NCBI GenBank assembly: GCA_036946625.1
Contig: JAQIIU010000002.1
Location: 1,697,501-1,761,500 of the forward strand
Length of the DNA: 64,000 nt
From: Methylorubrum populi
Lineage (GTDB): Bacteria; Pseudomonadota; Alphaproteobacteria; Rhizobiales; Beijerinckiaceae
Direction: 5' to 3'
Positions within the stretch are counted from its first letter, which is position 1. Every line of letters begins with the position of its first letter. A program made the translations under genes and the position numbers. This document shows positions 1-9,749 of the stretch, piece after piece. A model generated the notes under the pieces. That model was not told where the DNA came from and did not search any database. It saw nothing but the letters and a program-made list of their open reading frames with translations.

Positions 1-424
1 GTTCAACGCCAAGATGACCGGCCGCGACAACGTCATCTTCGTCTCCCGGATCTACGGGGAGGACCCGCGGCGGGTGCTCGAATTCGTCGAGGATTTCTCC
101 GAACTCGGCAGCTACCTGAACATGCCGGTGAGCACCTATTCTTCCGGCATGGGGTCGCGACTCGCCTTCGGCATGAGCATGGCGATCCCCTTCGACTGCT
201 ACCTCATCGACGAGACGCTGTCCGTGGGTGATGCGCGCTTCCAGAAGCGCTGCGCCGACATCTTCAACAAGCGGCGCGAGACTGCGGACGTGATCCTGAT
301 CTCCCACAGCATGGAGCAGATCCGCGAGTATTGCAGTCAGGCGATCATCCTCATCAACGGGCAGGCCGTGGTCTACGGCGACGTCAACGACGCCGTCGAA
401 GCCTACCGTCGCCTGAATAGCTGA
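1..424 (+). CDS. kpsT: Capsular polysaccharide ABC transporter ATP-binding protein, 5'-truncated by window edge
   Basis: The reading frame is open from base 2, so the gene begins before the window and only its C-terminal part (about 140 residues) is present. It carries the ABC signature YSSGMGSRLAFGMSMA, a Walker B run CYLIDETLSVGD and the switch histidine in LISHSMEQIREYC. The degenerate signature and short C-terminus match the KpsT/BexA/Wzt family that energises export of capsule or O-antigen chains across the inner membrane. The kpsE-like gene about 200 bases downstream on the same strand supports a capsule exporter; the permease gene is presumably outside the window. The family assignment is confident, the exported glycan is unknown. 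Confidence 0.88.
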   Translation, partial: FNAKMTGRDNVIFVSRIYGEDPRRVLEFVEDFSELGSYLNMPVSTYSSGMGSRLAFGMSMAIPFDCYLIDETLSVGDARFQKRCADIFNKRRETADVILISHSMEQIREYCSQAIILINGQAVVYGDVNDAVEAYRRLNS

Positions 425-629
425 AGGCTGCCGCGGGCGATCTTCAGAGACGCCCCGGGAGCATCCTTCGGCAGGAGCGATGCCGGCTCTTCCGGACGGC
501 GCGGGAACGAGCGTCACGCGGCGGACACGGTTTTGCCGTGAGACCGGGCGAGAGACGAAGGCGGTGCGATCCGCCGCCGACAAGCGAGCGGGCGCAGCCG
601 ACCGTGCGGCGCGGGCGAGCATTGAGGAC

Positions 630-1874
630 ATGAGCACCGAGATCAGCAGCCCGAGCGGTGCGCCGCTGACGACCGCCGACCGCTCCACCGCGGTCGCGGA
701 GTCGCTCAAGCGGTTCGCCCGCATCGCGCGCCAGTCCGACCACAAGAAGGGCATCCGTGCCTACCAGACGCATATCCGGCGCGATCCGTGGATCCCCGCC
801 CTCTTCCTGCTCGTCTTCGCGCTGCCGACCCTCGTCACCGCCGGGTACTTCTATCTCATCGCCTCGGACCGATACGTCACCGAAGCCCGCTTCGCCCTGC
901 GGCCGGCGCTCGGCAGCGTCGACAAGGTCCAGAACGACGAGACGGGCAGCAACAGCTCCCTGTCCAAGCAGATGATCGCGCAGGACACGCTGATCACGAC
1001 GAGCTACATCGCCAGCCGGCAGATGATCGAGACCATGGAGCGGCAGATGCCGCTGCGGGAGATGTTCTCGCGCGAAGGCATCGACTTCCTCTCGCGGTCG
1101 GATGCGGAGGAGCCGATCGAGCGCTTCATGCGCTACTGGCACAAGCGCGTTACGACCTCGGTCGATGCCAACGGCGGCATCATCCTGCTCAAGGTGCAGG
1201 CCTTCGATCCGCAGGAATCCTACAACCTCGCTCGGGCGATCCTGCAGGAGAGCGAGCGCATGGTGAACCAGCTCAGCCTGAAGGCGCGCAACGCCGCGCT
1301 CGCCGAGAGCGGCCACGAACTCGAAGTGGCGAAGGAGCGGATGCTGGAGGCGCAGCGCGCGATGCGCGACCTGCGCAACCGGGCCGGCGTGCTGGACGCG
1401 CAGTCGGCCAACAAGAACAACCTCATGGTCATCGCCGAGTTGCGCAAGAAGCGCATCGAACTCTCGGTCCAGCTCACGCTGAGCCTGCGCGACCTCGCAC
1501 CCGAGCGGCGCCAGATCCAGGATCTGAAGGCGCAGATCCAGGAGCTCGACGAGAACATCGAGAAGATCGAGCGGCAGATGACCAGCACCGATCCGGAGCA
1601 GCGCCGCCTGCTTTCGGAGGCGATGACGGAGTTCGAGGGGCTGGAGAACCAGCGCAAGAACGCGCTGCTGTATTACAACAAGGTGCTGGCGGCCAACGAA
1701 CAGGCGCGCATCGTCGCCAACCGCCAGATCGAGTTCTTCACGCCCGTGGTCGAGCCGGTCGTCCCCGTCTCGGCGATCGAGCCGCGTCGCCACCTGTTCA
1801 CGAGCATCGTCGCGCTGGTGGCGATGGCCGTGTTCGGCCTCGGCGTCGTGATCCGCAAGTATCTGTATGGCTGA
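630..1874 (+). CDS. kpsE: Capsule polysaccharide export inner-membrane protein, KpsE/BexC/CtrB family
   Basis: A 414-residue polysaccharide co-polymerase-type protein thought to link the ABC exporter to the outer-membrane channel during capsule export. One membrane segment lies at about residues 54-78 and a second at about 389-408. Between them is a long charged region rich in heptad-like Leu, Arg and Glu (about 200-340), expected to be a periplasmic coiled coil. A Pro-rich stretch (VVEPVVPVSAIEPRR) precedes the second membrane segment, as in Wzz/KpsE proteins. The frame stays open upstream to 480, but the ATG at 630 is preceded by a GAGG and begins the recognisable protein. It follows kpsT and probably belongs to the same operon. 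Confidence 0.85.
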   Translation: MSTEISSPSGAPLTTADRSTAVAESLKRFARIARQSDHKKGIRAYQTHIRRDPWIPALFLLVFALPTLVTAGYFYLIASDRYVTEARFALRPALGSVDKVQNDETGSNSSLSKQMIAQDTLITTSYIASRQMIETMERQMPLREMFSREGIDFLSRSDAEEPIERFMRYWHKRVTTSVDANGGIILLKVQAFDPQESYNLARAILQESERMVNQLSLKARNAALAESGHELEVAKERMLEAQRAMRDLRNRAGVLDAQSANKNNLMVIAELRKKRIELSVQLTLSLRDLAPERRQIQDLKAQIQELDENIEKIERQMTSTDPEQRRLLSEAMTEFEGLENQRKNALLYYNKVLAANEQARIVANRQIEFFTPVVEPVVPVSAIEPRRHLFTSIVALVAMAVFGLGVVIRKYLYG

Positions 1875-1955
1875 CGGACCGGGCCGAACGGCCTCGCCCT
1901 ACGAAAGCCGGTCGTACCCGCGACGACGGCGAGGCGATGGTTTTGCCGGAAAGGT

Positions 1956-2660
1956 TCAGCCGATCGCACCGGGCGGCCGGCGGGTCGGGGACGAGGCCGT
2001 CGGGTCGGCCGGCGTGGCCGGGTCCGGCAGAAGGGCGGGCTCCGGGTCCGGAGCGGGCGTGGCCGTGGCGGGCGGCGCCCCCGCGGTGCCGCCGGTCCAG
2101 CCCTGCGCGCGCCAACCCCGGGCCCGCTCGTCGAGATCGATCGCCCCGCCCCGCCGCATCAGCGCGATGACGCGTTCGGCGATGTCCCCTTCGGCCTGCA
2201 CCGTCACCAGCGTGCCGCCGCGCCGCACGCCCTCGGCATAGGTCTCCGCATCGGCCCCGCTCAGGCCGGCCCCGGCCAGGGCGCCGATCAGGCCGCCCGC
2301 GGCCGCTCCCAAGCCCGCTCCGGACAGGGCGGCGACGAGCCAGCCCGCCGCGATCACCGGACCGGCGCCGGGAATCGCGAGGAGGCCGAAGCTCGCGAGC
2401 AGGCCCGCCCCGCCGCCGAGCACGGTGCCCACCGTCGCCCCGGCCCCGGCTCCCTCGGCAGCCGGACTCTCGGGCGCGCGCACCGCGGGGTCAGGCGCCG
2501 ATCCGGGATCGTCCGCAGGCTGCCCCCCGGTCCGCTCGGCGGCATTCAGGGCGACGATGCCGATATCCGCCTGCGGCACGCCCTCGGCCTCGATGCGGTC
2601 CACGACACGGGCGGCATCCTCGTGGCTGTCGAACAGGGCGGTGACGGCGCGTGCTGCCAT
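1956..2660 (-). CDS. Stress-type protein with YflT-like N-terminus and glycine-zipper membrane region
   Basis: 234 residues. The N-terminus (AVTALFDSHEDAARVVDRIE) resembles the general-stress YflT/DUF1269-type domain, a short alpha/beta module that treats the protein as one 'slider' domain. The middle (about residues 72-145) is dense in Gly and Ala with hydrophobic runs, typical of a glycine-zipper membrane insertion. A further alpha/beta stretch (GGTLVTVQAEGDIAERVIALMRR style) follows, then a disordered Pro/Ala-rich tail. It is convergent with kpsE and leads away from flhA. No enzymatic motif is seen. The function is unknown; a role in envelope stress is only suggested by the family name. 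Confidence 0.7.
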   Translation of the reverse strand: MAARAVTALFDSHEDAARVVDRIEAEGVPQADIGIVALNAAERTGGQPADDPGSAPDPAVRAPESPAAEGAGAGATVGTVLGGGAGLLASFGLLAIPGAGPVIAAGWLVAALSGAGLGAAAGGLIGALAGAGLSGADAETYAEGVRRGGTLVTVQAEGDIAERVIALMRRGGAIDLDERARGWRAQGWTGGTAGAPPATATPAPDPEPALLPDPATPADPTASSPTRRPPGAIG

Positions 2661-2705
2661 GATGATCCCTCTCGCGATCCTTGGCCTTCCTTGCTCCCGC
2701 CGCCC

Positions 2706-3009
2706 TCACTCGGCGGCCACCTCGCCCCGGTCATCCACGCCGACGTTCAGGCTGCGGCCGGCATGCCCGGCGCGTCCGCGCCAGATACCCTGCCCGTCGA
2801 GATGCAGGTCGGCGACGTGGGAAAAGCCCATCCCGGCAAACCGTGCCCGCACCTGCGCGGCGGTGAAGCTGTTGGCACCGGGCTTCAACGGCGCGCCGAC
2901 CGCGCCGTGCGCCTTCTCCGCCGGAGAGGGCGCCGGCGCCTCCGGTTCCGGGGCGGCCTGGACCGATGCCGGATAGCAGCACGGCGAGGAGGAGGGAACA
3001 GGCGCGCAT
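2706..3009 (-). pseudogene. Small secreted PepSY-like protein, interrupted by an apparent single-base frameshift
   Basis: The ATG at 3009 opens a good signal peptide (MRACSLLLAVLLSG), but this frame then runs into low-complexity Arg/Gly sequence. From about base 2970 the neighbouring frame carries SVQAAPEPEAPAP, then an intact domain with NSFTAAQVRARFAGMGFSHV and QGIWRGRA, and ends at 2706. Removing one G near 2969-2972 would join the two into a classic signal peptide with cleavage after VQA and a PepSY-like domain of about 60 residues, similar to small periplasmic proteins common in Hyphomicrobiales. The frame break may be a real mutation or a sequencing error. The downstream part has no ATG of its own, only a TTG at 2888. 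Confidence 0.6.
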
Positions 3010-3111
3010 CTCGGTCACGTCCGCTGGAGCCCGGCGAGGCGCCGGACGGATGTGCCTGACCAAGCCGTTGCCGCCCGCCCGGGTTCCGCCCGAGTGCGGG
3101 CGGTGCGGGCG

Positions 3112-3126
3112 TTAACGCCTCGCTAA
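3112..3126 (+). promoter_or_regulatory. Candidate CtrA-binding box upstream of flhA
   Basis: TTAA, seven bases, then CTAA, followed by CC. The CtrA consensus is TTAA-N7-TTAA, so seven of eight fixed positions match with the right spacing. It lies about 77-91 bases before the flhA start, where activated promoters of CtrA-controlled flagellar genes would be expected. ctrA itself lies in this window. A GC-rich hairpin (arms 3071-3078 and 3096-3103) sits just upstream. Confidence 0.5.
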
Positions 3127-3202
3127 CCGTGCACCCGGCAAATCCTGCCGGGTGGGGCCTCTCGGGCGTGGTCCGCACGATTCGCGTCGGGGATGGAGCG
3201 GG

Positions 3203-5344
3203 ATGAGCGAGACGGCGGGCGCCGTACCGGCGGGGGCAGGCGGGCTCGGCGGCCTCGCGGCCCTGCGCATGCCGAATCGGGCCAGCCTCCAGGCGTTCTC
3301 GAAGCGCTCGGACCTGTTCTTCGCCGCGGCGGTGATGGGCATCCTCGTGGTGCTGATCTTCCCGCTGCCGGCCTTCCTGCTCGACCTGCTGCTGGCCGTC
3401 TCGATCATCATGTCGGTGCTGATCATGATGACGGGGCTGTTCATCGACAACCCGCTCGAATTCACCGTCTTCCCGACGCTGCTGCTGATCGCGACCATGC
3501 TGCGGCTGGCGCTCAACCTCGCCTCGACCCGGCTGATCCTCGGCCACGGGCACGAGGGCACCGCCGCGGCCGGGCACGTCATCGAGGCCTTCGGGCACTT
3601 CGTGATGGGCGGCAACTTCGTGATCGGGATCATCGTCTTCGCGATCCTGATCATCGTGAACTTCGTCGTCATCACCAAGGGCTCGGGCCGCATCGCCGAG
3701 GTGGCGGCCCGCTTCACCCTCGACGCCATGCCCGGCAAGCAGATGGCGATCGATGCCGACCTCTCCGCCGGCCTGATCGACGAGAAGGCGGCCAAGACCC
3801 GGCGCGCGGCGCTCGAAGAGGAATCCTCGTTCTTCGGCGCCATGGACGGCGCCTCGAAATTCGTGCGCGGCGACGCGGTGGCCGCGCTCCTCATCACCGG
3901 CATCAACGTGGTCGGCGGCATCATCATCGGCGTCGCCCAGCAGGGCCTCGGCTTCGCGGAGGCCGCCAAGACCTACACCCTGCTCACCATCGGCGACGGG
4001 CTGGCGAGCCAGGTGCCGGCGCTGATCGTCTCGACCGCGGCCGGCATCCTGGTCTCGAAGGCCGGCGTGAAGGGCGCCGCCGACAAGGCGCTCGGCAAGC
4101 AGATGGCGAACTATCCGAAAGCGCTCGGCATGTCGGCCGGCGTGATGGTGCTGATCGCGCTCCTGCCCGGCATGCCGATACTGCCCTTCCTCGCCCTCGG
4201 CGGCGCCTCCGGCTACGCGGCGTGGCGCATCGCCAAGACCCAACGCGAGGCGCCCCCCGCCGCGGCGGAGGGCACGCCCGGTGCCGCCGCCCCCGGCGCG
4301 GCGCCCGCGGAAGAGACCGTCACCGACCTCCTGAAGCTCGACGACCTCAAGCTGGAGATGGGCTACGCCCTGCTCGCCCTCGTCAACGGCGAGGGCCAGG
4401 ACCGGCTCACCGACCAGATCAAGGCCCTGCGCCGCCAGCTCGCGTCCGAACTCGGCATCGTCATGCCCTCGGTGCGCATCCTCGACAATGTGGGCCTGGA
4501 GGCCAACACCTACGTCGTGCGGGTGAAGGAGATCGAGGCCGGCACGGGTCAGGTCTTCCCCGGCCAGTTCATGGCGATGGACCCGATGGGCGGACAGGTG
4601 CAGCTCCCCGGCCAGCACCTGCTGGAGCCGACCTTCGGCCTGCCCGCGACCTGGGTCGACGCCTCGCTGCGGGATCAGGCGCAGCTCAAGGGCTACACCG
4701 TGGTCGATGCGGCCACCGTGATCTCGACGCATCTGACCGAGGTCATCAAGGCCCACGTCTCGGAGCTTCTCAACCACGTCGAGGTGCAGAAGCTGCTGCG
4801 CGAACTGCCCAAGGAGCACACCGAGCTCCTGAAGGAGGTGGTGCCCTCGCAGATCGCCACCACCGGCATCCAGCGGGTGCTGCAATTGCTGCTCGCCGAA
4901 CGGGTCTCGGTGCGCGATCTCGGCTCCATCGTCGAGGGCATCGCCGAAGTCGCCGGCCACGTGAAGAACCCGCGCGACATCGTCGAGCACGTCCGCGCCC
5001 GGCTCGGCCGCCAGATCTGCGCCCAGTACCAGGGACCGGACGGGACGCTGCCGATCATCACCCTGTCGCCGGCCTGGGAGCAGGCCTTCCTCGAATCGAT
5101 CGCCGGCGAGCGCGAGGAGCGCTACCTCGCCATGCAGCCCTCGCGGCTCACGGAGTTCGTCAACACGGTGCGCGACCGCTTCGAGCAGGCCGCCCGCATG
5201 GGCGAGATGCCGGTGCTCGTCACCTCGGTCCAGGCCCGGCCGTTCGTGCGCTCGATCATCGAGCGCTTCCGCCGCGAGACGCCGGTGATGAGCCAGGCGG
5301 AGATTCATCCGCGGGCAAGGCTGAGGACGGTCGGCTCCGTCTGA
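3203..5344 (+). CDS. flhA: Flagellar type III export apparatus protein FlhA
   Basis: 713 residues, the usual FlhA length. The N-terminal half holds about eight membrane segments and the FHIPEP-family signature around [14 protein letters not shown], followed by [19 protein letters not shown] cytoplasmic linker rich in Ala/Pro leads to the C-terminal domain (from about residue 380) that docks export substrates and chaperones. FlhA is the main gate component of the flagellar secretion system and works with the FliI ATPase encoded at 10.4-11.7 kb. The ATG at 3203 has GGAGCGGG just before it; an in-frame GTG at 3152 is less likely. A CtrA-like box at 3112-3126 suggests cell-cycle control. Confidence 0.97.
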   Translation: MSETAGAVPAGAGGLGGLAALRMPNRASLQAFSKRSDLFFAAAVMGILVVLIFPLPAFLLDLLLAVSIIMSVLIMMTGLFIDNPLEFTVFPTLLLIATMLRLALNLASTRLILGHGHEGTAAAGHVIEAFGHFVMGGNFVIGIIVFAILIIVNFVVITKGSGRIAEVAARFTLDAMPGKQMAIDADLSAGLIDEKAAKTRRAALEEESSFFGAMDGASKFVRGDAVAALLITGINVVGGIIIGVAQQGLGFAEAAKTYTLLTIGDGLASQVPALIVSTAAGILVSKAGVKGAADKALGKQMANYPKALGMSAGVMVLIALLPGMPILPFLALGGASGYAAWRIAKTQREAPPAAAEGTPGAAAPGAAPAEETVTDLLKLDDLKLEMGYALLALVNGEGQDRLTDQIKALRRQLASELGIVMPSVRILDNVGLEANTYVVRVKEIEAGTGQVFPGQFMAMDPMGGQVQLPGQHLLEPTFGLPATWVDASLRDQAQLKGYTVVDAATVISTHLTEVIKAHVSELLNHVEVQKLLRELPKEHTELLKEVVPSQIATTGIQRVLQLLLAERVSVRDLGSIVEGIAEVAGHVKNPRDIVEHVRARLGRQICAQYQGPDGTLPIITLSPAWEQAFLESIAGEREERYLAMQPSRLTEFVNTVRDRFEQAARMGEMPVLVTSVQARPFVRSIIERFRRETPVMSQAEIHPRARLRTVGSV

Positions 5345-5365
5345 ATCATTCTCTCGAACTTCCTC

Positions 5366-5389
5366 TGCGCCGCGGCAGCCGGCGGCGCA
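5366..5389 (+). terminator. GC-rich hairpin downstream of flhA
   Basis: Perfect 8-base arms TGCGCCGC and GCGGCGCA enclose an 8-base loop 21 bases after the flhA stop. Only a weak T run (GGTTT) follows, so intrinsic termination is plausible but not certain. Confidence 0.4.
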
Positions 5390-5544
5390 CGGGGAGGTTT
5401 GCGAAAGACGATGGCGGACAACTCGGCAAGCCCAGCAACTCAACCTCAGGAAGCATTTTTTCACCTTCGTTAAGAACCCGGAGTCTAAAAGCCCTCGCTG
5501 CCCTGCAACAAGAACCGATTTCCGGGGCGCAGAAGGGTTTGCCG

Positions 5545-7221
5545 ATGCTGCGTTTCGATATCCCGCGAAAGCTCTACGCCCTGGTTGCGCTGGCGGCCCT
5601 GAGTCTGCTGGCGATCTGCACCGTCGCGCTCAACTATCAGTACGACGCGATGTACGCGCAGCGCGTGAACCGCCTCTCGCTGATGACGGAATCCGCGCTC
5701 AACCTGATCGACCGCTACCACCGGCTCGCCCAGGCCGGCGAGATGACCGAGGCCGCGGCACGTGCGGCGGCCTATGCCGATGTCACGGCGATGCAACACG
5801 GCAGGGACGGCTACTTCTTCGTCTACGACCGGGCCGTCACCGTGGTCGCCCATGCCGACAAGGCGCTGCTCGGGCGCGACTTCAGCGCTCTCAAGGATAC
5901 GACGGGCTTCGGCTTCATCGCCGACGTGCTGCCGCGCGCCGTCCGCGACGGCGTGGCCTCGGTGGTGTACACGTGGAAGCGCACGCCGGACGCCGAGGCG
6001 ACGGCCAAGCTCGCCGTCTTCCGGTTCCATGCGCCCTGGGGCCTCTACGTCGCCACCGGCGTCCACATCGACGATTTGAAGGCGACGCTCTGGGAGCAGA
6101 TCCGGCGGCTCGGCATGATCGCGCTGGGCATCCTCCTCGTCCTCGGCGCGATTTCCTGGGCGATCATCCGCTCGATCGTGCGTCCGATGAACGCCCTGCG
6201 GGCGACGATGGGCCGGCTGGCACAGGGGCGCACCGAGATCGACCTGCCCGAGACGCAGCGGCACGACGAGGTCGGCGCGATGGCCCGCGCCGTGGCGGTC
6301 TTCCGCGACAACGCGATCGAGCGCGAGCGGCTGCAGGGGGCGCAGGACGCGGATCAGGCGCTGAAGATGCAGCGGGCCGAGCGCCTCAACAGTCTGATCC
6401 AGGGCTTCGAGGGCACGATCACCGGTATCGTCACCACCATTGGCGGAGCGGCCGCGCAGCTTCAATCGACCGCACAAGGCCTCGCCGGCACCGCCAATCA
6501 GACGTCCAGCCAATCGACCGCCGTGGCGACCGCGGCCGAGGAAGCGACTGCGAACGTCAACACCGTGGCGGCTGCGGCCGAGGAACTGGGCACCTCCGTT
6601 CAGGAGATCGGGCGGCAGGTCGACGGCTCGGCCGCCTTGGCCCGGACCGCCGTGGAGGAGGCGGACCAGACCGGCCTGCTCGTCCACGAGCTGAGCGAGG
6701 CCGCCGCCCGGATCGGCGACGTCGTCGCGCTGATCTCGCAGATCGCCGGCCAGACCAACCTCCTGGCGCTCAACGCGACCATCGAGGCGGCCCGCGCCGG
6801 TGAGGCGGGACGCGGCTTCGCGGTGGTCGCGGCGGAAGTGAAGGAACTGGCGAGCCAGACCGCGCGGGCAACCGACGAGATCTCGGGCCAGATCGCCCGC
6901 ATCCAGCGCTCGACCGGGGCGGCGGTCGGCGCGATCGGCGGGATCGCCGGACGCATCCGCGAGATCAGCGGCGTCTCGACCTCGATCGCTGCGGCCGTCG
7001 AGGAGCAGAGCGCGGCGACCCAGGAAATCGTGCGCAACGTGGCTCAGGCCGCCACCGGCACGGGCGAGGTGACCAGCAACATCACCGGCGTCGCCCGCGC
7101 TTCCGAGGAGACCGGCACCGCGGCGAGTCAGGTTCTGGGCGCGGCCTCCGAGCTGTCGCGCCAGTCGGAGCACCTGCGGGCCGAGGTCGGCCGCTTCCTC
7201 ACGACCGTGCAGGCCGCCTGA
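5545..7221 (+). CDS. Methyl-accepting chemotaxis protein with single Cache sensor domain
   Basis: 558 residues. An N-terminal membrane segment (about 12-30) is followed by a periplasmic domain with [11 protein letters not shown] and [14 protein letters not shown], the hallmarks of an sCache_2-type small-molecule sensor. A second membrane segment (about 190-212) leads to HAMP and then a long signalling hairpin containing the conserved tip around [22 protein letters not shown]. It should pass ligand occupancy to CheA/CheW. The ATG at 5545 gives a normal N-terminus ([13 protein letters not shown]); the frame is open far upstream only because it runs antiparallel-free through flhA in another phase. 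The ligand cannot be read from sequence. Its own promoter is likely because flhA ends 200 bases earlier with a hairpin. Confidence 0.93.
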   Translation: MLRFDIPRKLYALVALAALSLLAICTVALNYQYDAMYAQRVNRLSLMTESALNLIDRYHRLAQAGEMTEAAARAAAYADVTAMQHGRDGYFFVYDRAVTVVAHADKALLGRDFSALKDTTGFGFIADVLPRAVRDGVASVVYTWKRTPDAEATAKLAVFRFHAPWGLYVATGVHIDDLKATLWEQIRRLGMIALGILLVLGAISWAIIRSIVRPMNALRATMGRLAQGRTEIDLPETQRHDEVGAMARAVAVFRDNAIERERLQGAQDADQALKMQRAERLNSLIQGFEGTITGIVTTIGGAAAQLQSTAQGLAGTANQTSSQSTAVATAAEEATANVNTVAAAAEELGTSVQEIGRQVDGSAALARTAVEEADQTGLLVHELSEAAARIGDVVALISQIAGQTNLLALNATIEAARAGEAGRGFAVVAAEVKELASQTARATDEISGQIARIQRSTGAAVGAIGGIAGRIREISGVSTSIAAAVEEQSAATQEIVRNVAQAATGTGEVTSNITGVARASEETGTAASQVLGAASELSRQSEHLRAEVGRFLTTVQAA

Positions 7222-7263
7222 GCGGCACCGGGCGGGCGGCTCGCGCCGGGGGCGCCGCCGATC

Positions 7264-7404
7264 TCAGGCCTGCCCCTCGATGGCGCGCAGGACGGCGACC
7301 AGTTGGTCGGCCTGCGGGCGCGTCAGCCCGGTGCTGATGATCGTGCCGTTCCGGCAGATCGAGCAGGTGCCGTCCTCGGCGACCCGTATCTTGATCGAAG
7401 CCAT
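7264..7404 (-). CDS. Short hypothetical protein with CxxC pair
   Basis: A 46-residue frame beginning MASIKIRVAEDG and containing CSICRNG, then a helical tail LTRPQADQLVAVLRAIEGQ. The CxxC could bind a metal or be redox active. The ATG at 7404 has GGATGGA a few bases before it; a second in-frame ATG lies at 7413. It lies between the chemoreceptor and the YbhN-like gene. Codon choice is typical of the genome, which favours a real gene despite its size. I do not recognise a function. Confidence 0.55.
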   Translation of the reverse strand: MASIKIRVAEDGTCSICRNGTIISTGLTRPQADQLVAVLRAIEGQA

Positions 7405-7633
7405 GATATCCATCCGGGAGCCGGCGCGGCTCCCATCCCGTCGAAGCTTAACCGTTCATGAAGGACCCGCAACCCCGCGCGTCCCGCCATCCACGGAAGC
7501 GGCGTGACGTAGGGATCGGCGGACGCGCCGTCACTGCGACAAAATGGACGGGGAACCGTGCGCTTGCGCCGGAAGCGCGGACGACGGCCGCCCCTCTCGG
7601 AACGGCCGCCGGCCCGCCTTCGGAGAGGTGCGG

Positions 7634-8689
7634 TCAGACCGCCTTCTTCTCCAGCCGCTCCTCGATCACGTGGCTGTCGAGGCCCGGCGCGACCAGCGGC
7701 GGCTCGGGCGGCACCGGCCCGGGCCCCTTGGTCAGCGCGCTCGACAGGCGCGAGCGCTCGAACAGCAGCACCACGACGATCGCCACCGCAAACGGAATCA
7801 GCAGGTAGAACAGGCGGAAGATCAGTACGGCGGCCAGGACCGGTGCCTTCTCGGCGTCGGTCTGGAGCTGCATCGCGGTGAAGAACACGAGTTCGAACAC
7901 GCCGAGGCCGCCGGGGGCGTGCGAGGCCAGAGCCACCGAGAACGAGGCGAGGAAGATGCCGAGCACCGCGATGAAGCCGGGGTTGAGGGCGTCGGGCAGG
8001 GCGAAGTAGATGATGCCGGCCGCGCCGAGCAGTTCCAGCGGCGCGGCGATGAGCTGGCGCACCATGATGCCGGGGCGCGGATACTCGATCTTGAAGTTGC
8101 GGATGGTCAGCGGACGGAAGCGCAGCACCGAGCCGATCACGTAGAGCGCGACGAAGGCGAGCAGGCCGAAGCCGACCAGCCGGGAGGTGGCGGGGTTGGT
8201 CAGCGCCGCGGGCAGCAGGTTGTCGAGCCGCGCCAGCAGGCCCGGATCGTAGACCAGCACGAAGCCGCCGAGCAGGATCGTGCCGAGCCCGAAGGTGAAG
8301 GAGCACAGGGCCACCAGCACCGCGACCTGCGCCGCCGACAGCCCCTTCGAGGTGTAGGCGCGGTAGCGCACCAGGGCGCCGGAGAAGACCGAGGCGCCGA
8401 TGTTGTGCGACAGCGCGTAGGTCGTGAACGAGCACAGCGACACGAACGGCCACGAGATGTGGCGCACGCCCAGATGCAGCAGCGCGATCCGGTCGTACCA
8501 GGCGAGCGCGGCGTAGGCGATCAGGGTCGAGACGGCGGCGAGCAGGAAGTGGTGAAGCGGGATGGCGGCGAAGGCCGCCTCGATGCTCGCCCAGGACAGG
8601 GTCTTCAGCTCGCCCCAGAGCAGGTAGCAGGATACCGCCACCGCCGCGAGGCCGATCAGGCCCCAGATGATTTCGCTGACTTTCTTCAT
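7634..8689 (-). CDS. YbhN/UPF0104-type integral membrane protein (LPG synthase TM domain family)
   Basis: 351 residues with about eight membrane segments and the family features SHNIGASVFSGALVRYR and SHAPGGLGVFELV. These belong to the lysylphosphatidylglycerol synthase transmembrane (flippase-like) superfamily, but the soluble aminoacyl-transferase domain of MprF is absent, so this is the YbhN-like membrane part alone. Lipid translocation is a guess from family membership. The start ATG at 8689 (MKKVSEIIWG) is preferred; an in-frame GTG lies at 8695. A short charged tail ends in EERLEKKAV. Confidence 0.85.
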   Translation of the reverse strand: MKKVSEIIWGLIGLAAVAVSCYLLWGELKTLSWASIEAAFAAIPLHHFLLAAVSTLIAYAALAWYDRIALLHLGVRHISWPFVSLCSFTTYALSHNIGASVFSGALVRYRAYTSKGLSAAQVAVLVALCSFTFGLGTILLGGFVLVYDPGLLARLDNLLPAALTNPATSRLVGFGLLAFVALYVIGSVLRFRPLTIRNFKIEYPRPGIMVRQLIAAPLELLGAAGIIYFALPDALNPGFIAVLGIFLASFSVALASHAPGGLGVFELVFFTAMQLQTDAEKAPVLAAVLIFRLFYLLIPFAVAIVVVLLFERSRLSSALTKGPGPVPPEPPLVAPGLDSHVIEERLEKKAV

Positions 8690-8982
8690 GAGCACCGGCC
8701 GCCTCTGTCGGGACCGGCCTCTCCTGCGTCACGGCCGCGCGCATCGCAAGCGGAACCGGAGTGACCGTCTCGATGCGGCGGGCTCTTGCCGCCCGATCGT
8801 GACGGTTTCATGCCGGATGTGGCAGCGCGTTCCTCATCGTCGAGACAAAACTCCCGATGACGGGGCTGCGCACAGGGCGAGCGTCATAGGAGCGCGACCG
8901 CAAGCCCTGCCCCATCGATCCTCGGGGACTATCGCGGCCTCGCATTTTGCAGGCGCGCCGACGCCGCTTTCAACAGCTCCGC

Positions 8983-9399
8983 TCAATCATCGGGTGGATT
9001 GCCGTCGTCGAGCATGCCCCTGAAGACGCGATAGGCGTCGGTCTTCGAGCCGTAGGTCCGCAACGTCGTCTCGTCATTCACCCAGGCGAAGACGAGCACC
9101 TTGGCCCTGCCGTCGTAGCGGAAGAACAGGCGGAAGCGGCCGTTGCCGAACTTGGCGCGGAACCAGTGCTTCCGCGCTTCCCCCAAGGTGCTGCCTTGGC
9201 GGTACTCGGGTCGGGCGGGATGTCCCGGCACCGTCTCGAAGATCAATTTGCGCAAAGCCGCGAGCAGCTTCGCGTTGGCTGCGCTGCCGTAACCGACCGG
9301 ATCCTTGACCCTGGCCTTCTCGACCACCGCCGTGAGCTTTTCGAGCTGATCGAGCAACAGGGGGTGAGCGAAGATCGTCCAGCCGTCGACGACGAGCAT
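8983..9399 (-). CDS. yhaV: Type II toxin YhaV, ribonuclease
   Basis: 138 residues matching YhaV, the RelE-fold mRNA interferase paired with PrlF: WTIFAHPLLLDQLEKL at the N-terminus, WFRAKFGNGRFRLFFRYD in the middle and FAWVNDETTLRTYGSKTDAY near the end. Conserved Arg, Lys and Tyr/Asp residues of the family are kept and the frame is intact, so an active toxin is expected. It starts 3 bases after the antitoxin stop, so the pair should be cotranscribed from the promoter upstream of prlF. Confidence 0.92.
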   Translation of the reverse strand: MLVVDGWTIFAHPLLLDQLEKLTAVVEKARVKDPVGYGSAANAKLLAALRKLIFETVPGHPARPEYRQGSTLGEARKHWFRAKFGNGRFRLFFRYDGRAKVLVFAWVNDETTLRTYGSKTDAYRVFRGMLDDGNPPDD

Positions 9400-9402
9400 C
9401 GG

Positions 9403-9729
9403 TCAGAGCGCGACCGGGCCGTCGATCGCCTCGTTCGGATCGACCTCGATCCCCGAGGCGAGCGCCGTCATGCGTTCGACGAGGCTTGCGGGAAAGGCGA
9501 CGATGCTCTCGCGCGGGTTGCGCTGCATGTCGCTGGCGAGGAAGTCGAGGAAATGCGCGATGACCGGATCCGCTTCCTCCTCGACACGGACGAGGCTCAC
9601 GCCCCGCTCGTCCACGAGATAGGCGATCTCCCCTCCGTAGCTCACGCCGAGCGCTTGGCGGACGGATTTCGGGATCGTGGTCTGACCCTTCGCCGTGATC
9701 TTGCTGCGCTCGCCGAGTCGAGCCGTCAT
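9403..9729 (-). CDS. prlF: Antitoxin PrlF, SpoVT/AbrB-type DNA-binding protein
   Basis: 108 residues. The N-terminal swapped-hairpin AbrB fold is seen in SKITAKGQTTIPKSVRQAL, the part expected to bind DNA. The C-terminal region (DPVIAHFLDFLASDMQRNP) is expected to neutralise YhaV. The ATG at 9729 has GGGAGG six bases upstream. An almost symmetric palindrome at 9750-9767 lies just before the gene, a good site for autorepression, which is the known behaviour of this family. The pair is lodged between a housekeeping membrane gene and fliJ, consistent with an accessory insertion. Confidence 0.92.
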   Translation of the reverse strand: MTARLGERSKITAKGQTTIPKSVRQALGVSYGGEIAYLVDERGVSLVRVEEEADPVIAHFLDFLASDMQRNPRESIVAFPASLVERMTALASGIEVDPNEAIDGPVAL

Positions 9730-9749
9730 CGCAGCCTCCCGTGCCGAAT

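Noticed and set aside
3071-3103. GC hairpin upstream of flhA considered as a terminator
   Set aside because: It lies between divergent starts and has no T run, so it is not where a transcript should end.
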